A DNA stretch of 64,000 nucleotides, from NCBI GenBank assembly GCA_937864535.1, contig CALMJS010000030.1, forward strand, positions 110,035 through 174,034, written 5' to 3'. Made by a program: the position numbers and the translations under genes. The DNA comes from an uncultured Paracoccaceae bacterium. GTDB lineage: Bacteria > Pseudomonadota > Alphaproteobacteria > Rhodobacterales > Rhodobacteraceae. Below are positions 55,808-63,823 of the stretch, one piece after another; position 1 is the stretch's first letter, and each line of letters starts with the position of its first letter. Under the pieces are notes generated by a model that was not told where the DNA came from, made no database searches, and was given only the letters and a program-made list of their open reading frames with translations.

Positions 55808-56593
55808 ATGCGCGCACTAGAAATCGCCGCAGGTGGAATGTCCGCTCAGCAAACGCGGGTCGAAGTAATCTCGAACAACCTCGCGAACATGAGCACGACC
55901 GGCTTTAATCCGCGGCGCGCCGAATTTTCCGACCTACACTATCAGCAGGCCGTCCGCCCCGGTACAATCAGCGCCAGCGACGGAACCGTAGTCCCGACGG
56001 GCGTCCAGCTTGGGCTCGGGGTGCGCGCCGCATCGGTCACAGTGATGCTGGAACAGGGCAGCCTTAGTTCCACCGGCGGGGATCTGGATCTCGCGATCGA
56101 AGGGTCCGGCTATTTCGAAGTCACGATGCCCAATGGCAATTCGGCCTATACCCGCGATGGCGGGCTGAAACGATCCGAGGACGGGCTGATCGTGACCTCC
56201 GACGGCTATCCGGTTGTGCCAAATGTGACGATACCGTCGGATTCCAGTTCGATCAGCATCAACTCCGAGGGCGAGGTCTATGGATATTTCGCCGATAGTG
56301 TCGAACCCGAACTTCTCGGTCAACTCAGCCTCGCGAACTTTGCAAACGCCAAGGGGCTGGAGGCGATCGGCAGCAATCTTTTTCTTGAATCTCCGGCCTC
56401 TGGACCCGCCCTCAGCGGAACCGCAGGCGAGGATGGGCTAGGTCTGATCCGGCAAGGCTATCTCGAGGATTCCAGCGTTGACGCCGTCAAAGAGGTCACC
56501 GACCTGATCGAGGCCCAAAGGGGCTATGAGCTGAATTCAAAGGTCATTTCGGCGGCAGACCAAATGCTCGGCTCGATGGTACAGGTCCGATGA
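55808..56593 (+). CDS. flgG: Flagellar basal-body distal rod protein FlgG
   Basis: 261 aa, full length. MRALEIAAGGMSAQQTRVEVI, SNNLANMSTTGFNPRRAEFSD, GSGYFEVTMPNGNSAYTRDG and the C-terminal VTDLIEAQRGYELNSKVI are diagnostic. GAGG precedes the ATG. Stop overlaps flgA by ATGA. Confidence 0.97.
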   Translation: MRALEIAAGGMSAQQTRVEVISNNLANMSTTGFNPRRAEFSDLHYQQAVRPGTISASDGTVVPTGVQLGLGVRAASVTVMLEQGSLSSTGGDLDLAIEGSGYFEVTMPNGNSAYTRDGGLKRSEDGLIVTSDGYPVVPNVTIPSDSSSISINSEGEVYGYFADSVEPELLGQLSLANFANAKGLEAIGSNLFLESPASGPALSGTAGEDGLGLIRQGYLEDSSVDAVKEVTDLIEAQRGYELNSKVISAADQMLGSMVQVR

Positions 56594-57003
56594 TCAGGGT
56601 GATTATCGGGATACTGGCGGCCATGCCGGCCTCGGCAGAAACCGTCGTGGCAGCCAGAACTATTCCCGCACACACGATTATCGCTCCAGAGGACCTTGCC
56701 GTAAAAGCCGCAACCGTACCGGGCGCCGCGACTTTGCCGGACGAACTGATCGGCATGGAAACACGGATAGCGCTCTACGCTGGGCGCCCTGTGAGCCCGG
56801 CAGACGTCGGTTTCCCCTCTGTCGTGGATCGCAATCAGATCGTACCACTCATTTACGAGAGGGACGGCCTAAAAATATCGACTGACGGTCGATCACTGGA
56901 CCGCGCGGGCCCCGGCGACGTGATCCGCGTCATGAACATAGCGTCGCGAAAGACAGTGACTGCGAGGATTGGCATCGATGGAGCAGCCTATGTCGGTCAA
57001 TAG
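56590..57003 (+). CDS. flgA: Flagellar P-ring chaperone FlgA
   Basis: 137 aa periplasmic chaperone with a short signal peptide (MIRVIIGILAAMPASA) and an SAF domain (ARTIPAHTIIAPEDLAVKAA, MVSPADVG-like), ending in GDVIRVMNIASRKTVTARIG. Smaller than enteric FlgA because the N-terminal half is missing, as in other alphaproteobacteria. Overlaps flgH by about 14 bases. Confidence 0.93.
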   Translation: MIRVIIGILAAMPASAETVVAARTIPAHTIIAPEDLAVKAATVPGAATLPDELIGMETRIALYAGRPVSPADVGFPSVVDRNQIVPLIYERDGLKISTDGRSLDRAGPGDVIRVMNIASRKTVTARIGIDGAAYVGQ

Positions 57004-57718
57004 GCCATGGTTGTTCCTCGTGCTGGCAGCCGGATGCACTCCGTTGGATCAGGTCGGTCGTGCGCCCGAGTTTTCACCTTCGGTAGCTTCGCTGGAATAC
57101 AATTCCATGATGACCCCGGATACACCGCTGCAAGAGCAATACGCTACCCGGGCCGTCGATCAGGCGTCGCTCTGGACCGGCGAGCGCGGCTCGCTCCTTG
57201 GTGAGAGGCGGGCAATGCAGCGCGGAGATATTCTGACTGTCGTCATTGAAATTAACGACAGCGCGCAAATGTCGAACAGCAGCGACCGTTCCCGAAGTGC
57301 AAGCCAGGAAATGGGCGTCAGCGATCTCTTTGGAATTCCCCAGCGTATCGATCAGCAATTGCCGAGCGGCGCCAGTATGGGATCGGCCGTTGGCCTGAAT
57401 TCCAATAGTAGCGCAGCTGGTGACGGATCTGTGCAGCGACAGGAAAAACTGACACTACGCGTCGCCGCCACGGTGATTGACGTCCTCCCCAACGGAATTT
57501 TGTCCATTCAGGGGAGCCAGGAAGTCAGGGTCAATTACGAAATGCGCGAACTGCTGGTCAGCGGATTTGTGCGGCCCGGGGATATCTCGCGTCAAAATGA
57601 AATTACCTACGACAAGATCGCCTCTGCCCGGATTTCCTATGGCGGTCAGGGGCAAATTAGCCAGATGCAACAGCCACGCTATGGTCAACAACTGGTTGAA
57701 GCACTCTTGCCCTTCTAG
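56990..57718 (+). CDS. flgH: Flagellar L-ring protein FlgH (lipoprotein)
   Basis: 242 aa outer-membrane ring lipoprotein. Signal with lipobox LAAGC (FLVLAAGCTPLDQV). Conserved GDILTVVIEINDSAQMSN, VQRQEKLTLRVAATVIDVLPNG and VNYEMRELLVSGFVRPGDIS. ATG at 56990 follows GGAG; an ATG at 56978 is possible but lacks a ribosome site. Confidence 0.96.
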   Translation: MSVNRPWLFLVLAAGCTPLDQVGRAPEFSPSVASLEYNSMMTPDTPLQEQYATRAVDQASLWTGERGSLLGERRAMQRGDILTVVIEINDSAQMSNSSDRSRSASQEMGVSDLFGIPQRIDQQLPSGASMGSAVGLNSNSSAAGDGSVQRQEKLTLRVAATVIDVLPNGILSIQGSQEVRVNYEMRELLVSGFVRPGDISRQNEITYDKIASARISYGGQGQISQMQQPRYGQQLVEALLPF

Positions 57719-57727
57719 GAGTATTGC

Positions 57728-58237
57728 ATGAAAAAACTTATTTTCCCTGTGCTAATGGGCATTGTTGGGGTATCCGGCGGCGCCGCAGCAGGATTCTATT
57801 TCAAAACAACCCATAAGATCGAAGACACTGACACCGGGGTCCATGAAACGGCGGTGGCAGCGGAACACGACACAGAGCACGAGCAAACCGATACGACGAC
57901 GCACGCAAATGCCGACGTGGAATATGCCAAATTGAACAATCAGTTCGTTGTGCCCGTTGTTGCTGGTGGCAAAATGGAAGCCATGATCATTCTCGGCCTC
58001 TCCGTCGAGATCCCCGCCGGCCAGCAGGAGGCCTTGTTCGAATTGGAGCCCAAACTGCGCGATGCGCTTTTCTCAACGATGCTAAACCATGCAAATCTAG
58101 GTGGTTTTTCGGGTGACTTTACATCCCCGTCAATGATGCGCGCCCTCCGAGAAAGCCTCGATCAAACCGCACAATCAGTCGCACCGGGCCTGGCACGAAG
58201 CGTCCTCATTCTGGAAATCGCGCGTCAAGACATGTAG
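57728..58237 (+). CDS. fliL: Flagellar basal body-associated protein FliL
   Basis: 169 aa single-pass inner-membrane protein: one TM helix (about 5-25), an acidic His/Thr/Glu-rich linker (about 40-70) and a periplasmic FliL domain (YAKLNNQFVVPVVAGGKM, ending SVLILEIARQDM). Stabilises stator and ring. AGGAG precedes the ATG. Here fliL is not followed by fliF or motA, but by a convergent export-gene operon. Confidence 0.88.
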   Translation: MKKLIFPVLMGIVGVSGGAAAGFYFKTTHKIEDTDTGVHETAVAAEHDTEHEQTDTTTHANADVEYAKLNNQFVVPVVAGGKMEAMIILGLSVEIPAGQQEALFELEPKLRDALFSTMLNHANLGGFSGDFTSPSMMRALRESLDQTAQSVAPGLARSVLILEIARQDM

Positions 58238-58245
58238 CTTGACCC

Positions 58246-58614
58246 TCAGTGCCCGGATTTTTTTCCTGCGCTTTGGACAGTCTTTAGCAATTCCAACATC
58301 GCATGATGTTTGCCAAACGCCGCTGCCAGCGGCGTTTTTTGCGCATCTTCCATAGCAAGTACCCTTGCCAATTCTCGATTCAACGCAACCTTGCGCTGCT
58401 CGGCCCAAATCTGCCATCGTTCGTTCCGCAATGCGGACGCGGCAATGTCTTCGGTCGCCAAAGCAGAGTTCGTCCGACCATGAGAGGTGACCTGACCAAT
58501 CAGATCGCGTAGGTCAGCCTCACGCCTCGCGAGGGCGGCCATTTTCGACTGCTCCTGCTGAAAAACCATCTCGGTCAGCGCAACAAGTTCTTTTAGTTGC
58601 AAAATCAAACTCAT
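58246..58614 (-). CDS. FliJ-like helical flagellar protein
   Basis: 122 aa, nearly all alpha-helix with coiled-coil-like heptads (QLKELVALTEMVFQQEQSKM, ARREADLRDLIGQ, QRKVALNRELARVLAMED). Size, helical content and position as the last gene of flhA-fliR-flhB fit a FliJ-type export chaperone that would bind FliI, but sequence identity to FliJ is too weak to be certain. Follows flhB by 4 bases. Confidence 0.6.
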   Translation of the reverse strand: MSLILQLKELVALTEMVFQQEQSKMAALARREADLRDLIGQVTSHGRTNSALATEDIAASALRNERWQIWAEQRKVALNRELARVLAMEDAQKTPLAAAFGKHHAMLELLKTVQSAGKKSGH

Positions 58615-58618
58615 CAGG

Positions 58619-59677
58619 TCAACGCCTCAGCTTTTGCACCACACGAATAGCTGCAGCGACGGCCCGATAATGCTCGGGTCTGATCGGCTCGCCCACCTCG
58701 ACGGTCGCGAAAATAGCTCTGGCAGTCGGCGGATCACTCCGAATTGGCACATGCGCGGCGCTGGCGCGCTCGCGAATCCGAAACGCAATTTCATCCGTGC
58801 CTTTCGCGACACATCGAGGCGCTGACTTGGTTGTTGGATCCCAGGCCAGAGCGACCGCATAGTGCGTAGGATTGACAATTATAACACTCGCTGTTTCAAT
58901 ATCTTTCAACATCCGGTTCATTGCGACAGAAACGGCTTTTTGCCGCCTAAGCTGCTTGAAATGGGGATCTCCCTCACTCTGCTTATGCTCATCGAGCATC
59001 TCCTGCCGTGACATGCGGTTTTTTCTAAGAAACGCACCTCGCTGCCAAAAAAAATCTACCATGGCCAAAACACCATTGGCCACGAGAATGCACAGAATCA
59101 TACTTTGAAAAGTATGACTCAAAATATTGATAGTTCCCCATGTACCGTATAGTGGTGCAAACAAAATCAGTTCGCGGGCGCGCCAAAAAACAACCCCGGA
59201 TATGACACAGTAGACAACCAGTCGCGAAACCGACTTGGCAAATTCAAATAACCCCGCGGCACCGAACTTGTTATTTATCCCTTTGATAAGGGAAATTCTA
59301 TTTAACTCTGGCACAAGCCTCTGGGTCGAAAATATCAACGATCGCTGTGCAACAAGCCCGACGAGCAGAACCAAACCGGGAAAGATCAACGCCACGGCAA
59401 CCGTCAACAAAAATGATCGAAAGTAGCGACCCAGAAAAAATTGCCCGCCATCGGCAAAAACTTTTGGACCAAGTGTATGAAGCTCACCAAGCATTTCGAC
59501 AAGCATCCCACCACTCGTACGCAAGATCGCATCGCCGCCAAAGATAATAATGGCGGCAAATACCCCAAATACAATGAATTGATTGAAATCCTGCGAACGG
59601 GCTATTTCGCCACGCTTGCGCGCCTCGTCAAGGCGCTGCTGTGTCGGCTCGAACTGTTTATCACCGTCATCGCTCAA
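58619..59677 (-). CDS. flhB: Flagellar export switch protein FlhB
   Basis: 352 aa export-gate protein with four TM helices (about 30-200) and a cytoplasmic domain containing the self-cleavage motif NPTH (IIVNPTHYAVALAWD), which switches substrate specificity with FliK. The N-terminal KQFEPTQQRLDEARKRGEIARSQD is conserved. Starts with TTG (TTGA overlap with the fliR stop). Clearly AT-richer than upstream flagellar genes. Confidence 0.96.
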   Translation of the reverse strand: MSDDGDKQFEPTQQRLDEARKRGEIARSQDFNQFIVFGVFAAIIIFGGDAILRTSGGMLVEMLGELHTLGPKVFADGGQFFLGRYFRSFLLTVAVALIFPGLVLLVGLVAQRSLIFSTQRLVPELNRISLIKGINNKFGAAGLFEFAKSVSRLVVYCVISGVVFWRARELILFAPLYGTWGTINILSHTFQSMILCILVANGVLAMVDFFWQRGAFLRKNRMSRQEMLDEHKQSEGDPHFKQLRRQKAVSVAMNRMLKDIETASVIIVNPTHYAVALAWDPTTKSAPRCVAKGTDEIAFRIRERASAAHVPIRSDPPTARAIFATVEVGEPIRPEHYRAVAAAIRVVQKLRR

Positions 59678-60438
59678 TTGAGGCTCCAGATCAGGAACAT
59701 CATGAGATTTTTCCCGAATATCTGAGTCACTGGGAAAATTGTCACTCCAGTTACAAATAATCCAGCCAGAACAATTGCTGGCACCGAAACGATGGAAATC
59801 ATCAACTGCGGCATCGCTCTACCGACATAACCTGTCGTAATATTGTACAGCACCGCTGCAACAAAAATGGCTCCTGAAAACTCAAAACTACTTTGGAAGG
59901 CCAGCGCAAAATAGCTCAAAACAAATTCAGCAGGATTAAAGCCCGCGGCCAAGACACCGAATGGAAAATAGACGTATGACTTCGCGATAAACATGATACA
60001 TTCCAATGGCAGCCCGATGACGCAGACATATCCAATTCCGATCCAGTTATAGAGTCGCCCTAGCACTAGAAAACTGTCATCGGCTTGAGAAGCGCCCAGC
60101 ATCTGTGACAACGACAAAAACTGTGATGCAATGACACCAGCAATTTGCAAGGCCAAGAACATCGAACGTATAACAAATCCAAGCATAAGGCCAATAAGTA
60201 TTTCACAAAGGGATGAGACGATAATATGGTTCAAACCATGTTCACGTGGATCAATCTGGATCAGTAAAGACAGAAATACAGATACCACAATACAGATTAT
60301 CAACCTAAACCTGGTAGGCGTGACAGTTTCACCCAGAACTGGAAGAAGAAAAATTAGGGGTCCAACGCGTAAAAGCGTTAGGAAAAACATCCATATATTA
60401 CGTTCCCCTATCTCGAGAATACCATTGACTGCAGTCAC
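59674..60438 (-). CDS. fliR: Flagellar export protein FliR
   Basis: 254 aa with six TM helices; RVGPLIFLLPVLGETVTPTRFRL is the family start. GTG start overlapping the flhA stop (GTGA). Low GC (about 35-45% in stretches). Part of flhA-fliR-flhB-fliJ-like operon, separated from fliQ by inversion and several genes. Confidence 0.95.
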   Translation of the reverse strand: MTAVNGILEIGERNIWMFFLTLLRVGPLIFLLPVLGETVTPTRFRLIICIVVSVFLSLLIQIDPREHGLNHIIVSSLCEILIGLMLGFVIRSMFLALQIAGVIASQFLSLSQMLGASQADDSFLVLGRLYNWIGIGYVCVIGLPLECIMFIAKSYVYFPFGVLAAGFNPAEFVLSYFALAFQSSFEFSGAIFVAAVLYNITTGYVGRAMPQLMISIVSVPAIVLAGLFVTGVTIFPVTQIFGKNLMMFLIWSLN

Positions 60439-62504
60439 GTTGTCACAGTCCCAACTAGAGACAGTTTTCCGTCTAGACCGACCTCTTCGAAACTAATCAC
60501 AGCGGCTGAAAGTCCCTTTGCAGCCATTACACCGCGAAGGAATCGGCGCCGTTTGGATGTCGAGATTACAGCTACGCGATCACCACCTTCGTTAGCTTTG
60601 GTCAATTTGTCCGCAAGTGAATTTGAAAGCTTATTGAATAGTTCGGCTGGCAGAGCGATTTCCGAATTCTTGTCACTCGACAATTGGTACCGCTGAAAGA
60701 TATCCTCCCACTCAGGCGCAAGCTGCACGACCGGGACGGAGCCATTGCTTCTCTTGAGCTCAGATAATATCTGGTATCCTAGGCGCTGTCGTACATACTC
60801 TACAATAATTTCTATGCTGGTACCGCCACCTCGCACCTCTGCAATACTCTCGATAATCAAGTGCAAATTTCTAATGGAAACACGCTCTTCGAGTAATAAT
60901 CGCAAAACGACCAATAGCTGATCCATTGGAACACGATCAGGTAGCATTTCATCCAAAAATCTCCGATTGGCATCGCTGCGCGAAGCATCGGTCAAATGAA
61001 CCAGCTCGTCCAGAACACGGCGGAGACTCTTCATCGTCATAAATCGTGCCAAGTTCCGCTTGAGGGTTTCGAGCAAATGGGTCGAGAGAACTTCGCTCGG
61101 TGCAACAGTGGTAATTCCGTCTGTCGCAGCATCGTTCTGATATCTCGCCGAAATCCAACGCGCTGGCGCACCGTAAACTGGCTCTGCCACGTCAGCGCCG
61201 GGGATTTCCAGTTCACCCGAGCTTGGCCGTAGCGCCAAAACCTGCCCGACTTGGAGCACTCCTCGCGCGTGCTCGACCCCAAGAATACGGATAACATAGG
61301 TTCCCATCGGGAGTTCTGCATTATCGGTCAGTCTCATTTCTGGAAGAATCAAGCCGAAATGGGACGCAATATGTTCGCGCATACTGACAATTCGCATATC
61401 AAGACCGGTGCGAAAATCGAGGACCGTCTCGATAAGATCAGGCGCGAATTCAATGTGGATTTCATCCAGATCCAAAGAGTCACCAATTGGCCGGTGACGT
61501 TGACGCGGGTCCGGCTGCCCCTCGGCCGCATCGTCTGTCGTACTGGACGGTAATGAAACACGAAAAGCCAGATAGCCGAGTCCGATAGCGGCCGATATAA
61601 ACGGTAGGAAAGGCATTCCAGGCATGATGGCAAAAAAGGCCATAACAATTGCCACAGTTCCGACTGCAGCCGGGTAGCCAAGCATCTGCTTGATCAATGA
61701 CGCATCAATAGATCCGGTGCTCCCACCTCTTGCCAGGAGCAAGGCGGACGCAACAGAAATAATTACAGAAGGAATCTGACTAACCAGTCCGTCTCCTACG
61801 GTCAGTATTGTATAGGTATCAAAGGCCTCTTTGAATGGCATACCATGAATTCCGACCCCCATTATCATACCTACAATAATGTTGAGGGCAGTAATCATCA
61901 GACCGGCGATAGCATCTCCTTTTACGAACTTCGAAGCTCCATCCAGTGATCCGAAAAAAGTTGTTTCGGCCTGCTCAATCTCGCGGAGACGTTTAGCTTC
62001 GGAGTGATTAATCGAACCAGAACTCAGGTCGCTATCGATCGACAGCTGTTTGCCGGGCATAGCGTCCAACGCGAACCGGGCGCCCACCTCGGCCATTCGG
62101 GTTGCACCCTTATTGATCACGACAAAATTGACAATGAGTAACACAAAGAAGGTCACGACACCGAGTATTGTCGATCCTCCCATGATGAAGCTCGCGAAGC
62201 CTTCAATAACTTTTCCCGCGGCATCAACTCCTTCGTGACCACGGCCAATAATGAGTTTTGTTGAGGACACATTAAGCGACAGTCGCAGCAATAACGACGC
62301 TAGAAGAACCGTAGGAAATGATGAGAAATCGAGTGGCCTCACAATAAATAATGTTATTGAAAACATCAGGATAGCGATTGCGAAAGAAACCGCGAGGCCG
62401 ATATCGAGAATGATTGACGGCATAGGCAGCACCATCATTACAATCACAGCCATCAGCGCGATTGAAAAGAGTACTGTCGGTTGAAAAATTTTCTCGCTGA
62501 TCAA
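60435..62504 (-). CDS. flhA: Flagellar export protein FlhA
   Basis: 689 aa, the usual length: N-terminal half with eight TM helices and the FHIPEP-type loop (LSLNVSSTKLIIGRGHEG, MAEVGARFALDAMPGKQLSIDSDL), cytoplasmic half about 330-689 (LLEERVSIRNLHLIIESIAEV, SSDKNSEIALPAELFN). The reading frame has a stop 18 bases before the TTG used as start, so TTG is nearly forced and its ribosome site is weak. AT-rich compared with the chromosome average. Confidence 0.95.
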   Translation of the reverse strand: MISEKIFQPTVLFSIALMAVIVMMVLPMPSIILDIGLAVSFAIAILMFSITLFIVRPLDFSSFPTVLLASLLLRLSLNVSSTKLIIGRGHEGVDAAGKVIEGFASFIMGGSTILGVVTFFVLLIVNFVVINKGATRMAEVGARFALDAMPGKQLSIDSDLSSGSINHSEAKRLREIEQAETTFFGSLDGASKFVKGDAIAGLMITALNIIVGMIMGVGIHGMPFKEAFDTYTILTVGDGLVSQIPSVIISVASALLLARGGSTGSIDASLIKQMLGYPAAVGTVAIVMAFFAIMPGMPFLPFISAAIGLGYLAFRVSLPSSTTDDAAEGQPDPRQRHRPIGDSLDLDEIHIEFAPDLIETVLDFRTGLDMRIVSMREHIASHFGLILPEMRLTDNAELPMGTYVIRILGVEHARGVLQVGQVLALRPSSGELEIPGADVAEPVYGAPARWISARYQNDAATDGITTVAPSEVLSTHLLETLKRNLARFMTMKSLRRVLDELVHLTDASRSDANRRFLDEMLPDRVPMDQLLVVLRLLLEERVSIRNLHLIIESIAEVRGGGTSIEIIVEYVRQRLGYQILSELKRSNGSVPVVQLAPEWEDIFQRYQLSSDKNSEIALPAELFNKLSNSLADKLTKANEGGDRVAVISTSKRRRFLRGVMAAKGLSAAVISFEEVGLDGKLSLVGTVTT

Positions 62505-62559
62505 TGCGGATGTCCAATCTTAGCGGGATATTCACCAAGACCATCATCGTGGGCAATTC

Positions 62560-62574
62560 CTAAATTAGGATTAA
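62560..62574 (-). promoter_or_regulatory. CtrA-like motif (TTAA-N7-TTAG) before flhA
   Basis: On the minus strand TTAA-TCCTAAT-TTAG matches the CtrA box at seven of eight positions and lies 56 bases upstream of the flhA start. It also overlaps an inverted repeat TCCTAA-A-TTAGGA (62558-62570). Confidence 0.55.
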
Positions 62575-62684
62575 CCGAAGTGACCTGCCAGTGCACATTA
62601 GTCCAACAGCGATATGAGCCTGCGGATTGTTTACTGTGCCTACCAACTCTGGACCACCCGAAGCTGGAGTTTTCGGGCCTTTGC

Positions 62685-62951
62685 TCACGATGACGGGCTG
62701 GTTGCGTCACCGGGAAAGTGCAATGCGCTCGGGACGTTGTATCCGTTCGCGCTATGTGGTCTGTCGTCGTTGTAGTGTCTACGCAAATCCTCCAGTTTCT
62801 CGCCGGCATCTGCAAGCGTCAAGAACCAGTGTGCGTTCAGGCATTCGGACCGGAGCTTGCTGTTGAACGCTTCGATGAAGCCGTTGTCGGTTGGTTTGCC
62901 GGGCCGCGAGAAGTCCAGTGTCACGCCCTTTGCGTAAGCCCACAGATCGCA
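62685..62951 (-). pseudogene. IS3-family transposase (OrfB) C-terminal remnant
   Basis: About 89 residues of the IS3-type integrase core: LWAYAKGVTLDFSRPGKPTD, NGFIEAFNSKLRSECLNAHW, RRHYNDDRPHSANGYNVP and the ending GDATSPSS with stop. Upstream of LWAYAKG the frame loses similarity and hits a stop, so most of the transposase, its DDE first aspartates and OrfA are gone. It lies next to flhA and is cut off by sequence leading into the IS66 element. Confidence 0.85.
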
Positions 62952-63036
62952 ACCGCGCCATTGGGAACGCCTGCCTGATCATGGGGCGATGATCTAAGTC
63001 ACGTGTTTAACGACGTGTCTTATTCGGGGGTCATCA

Positions 63037-63417
63037 ATGCGAGGTGAACTTCTTGGGGTGGAGCGGCGGCGTTTCTGGCGCGACGAGGACAAGCTTGAAA
63101 TTGTCATGTCGGTTGGTGCTGGCGGGGCAACGGTAACGCAAGTGGCGCAGCGCCACGAGATTACGCGGCAACAGATTTACGCCTGGCGGCATGAGTTGAA
63201 GAAGAAGGGGATATGGTCGCCCGATGCCGGGGCGCTTTTCTACCCGTTGGATATTCCGGTTGCAGCCGGAGTGCCGGTAGCGTTGCACCCTACCGCTGAA
63301 GCGTCGCCACCGAGTGTCGTTGAATTGCGCCTGAATGGTGGGCGCAGCTTGCGTTTTGACAGCACGGTAGATCCGGCCGTGCTGACCGCCCTGATCCGCG
63401 CGGTGGACGCGGCATGA
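63037..63417 (+). CDS. tnpA: IS66 family TnpA (Orf1)
   Basis: 126 aa with helix-turn-helix of transposase_8 type (VTQVAQRHEITRQQIYAWRHELKKKG) near the N-terminus and a VVELRLNGGRSLRFD C-terminal module typical of IS66 Orf1. Overlaps tnpB by ATGA. Confidence 0.93.
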   Translation: MRGELLGVERRRFWRDEDKLEIVMSVGAGGATVTQVAQRHEITRQQIYAWRHELKKKGIWSPDAGALFYPLDIPVAAGVPVALHPTAEASPPSVVELRLNGGRSLRFDSTVDPAVLTALIRAVDAA

Positions 63418-63761
63418 TCGGTCCGGGCACCGGTGTTCGCGTCTATCTGGCCTGTGGCGTGACGGATATGAGGAAGGGAATTGCGGGATTGGCGGCGCTG
63501 GCCCAGGATGTTTTGCGGCAAAAGCCTGCCAGTGGAGCGGTGTTTGCGTTTAGGGGGCGTCGCGGGGATCGGATCAAGCTTCTGTTCTGGGATGGGCAAG
63601 GGCTTTGCCTCTACTACAAAGTTTTGGAGCGGGGCCGCTTTGCGTGGCCGAGCACGCAGGATGGGGCACTGCGGCTGACCTCGGCGCAGCTTGCGATGCT
63701 CTGGGAAGGCATCGACTGGCGGCGTCCGGATTGGGGTTCTCCGCCTGCACGGGTCGGGTGA
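63414..63761 (+). CDS. tnpB: IS66 family accessory protein TnpB (Orf2)
   Basis: 115 aa: VRVYLACGVTDMRKGIAGLAAL, GDRIKLLFWDGQGLCLYYKVLERGRF and LAMLWEGIDWRRPDW are the IS66 Orf2 signature. Needed for transposition; biochemical role unclear. Confidence 0.96.
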   Translation: MIGPGTGVRVYLACGVTDMRKGIAGLAALAQDVLRQKPASGAVFAFRGRRGDRIKLLFWDGQGLCLYYKVLERGRFAWPSTQDGALRLTSAQLAMLWEGIDWRRPDWGSPPARVG

Positions 63762-63823
63762 TTTTACGGCCGAATTTGCTTTGTTTCTATGGTGCTTCCG
63801 CCTGATTTTTGGTAGTCAGGCTC

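Noticed and set aside
62934..62939. GTAAGC as IS66 left terminal end
   Set aside because: This hexamer starts many IS66 elements, but here it lies inside the codons of the IS3 remnant (WAYAKG), which still match the IS3 family on both sides, so it is probably chance.
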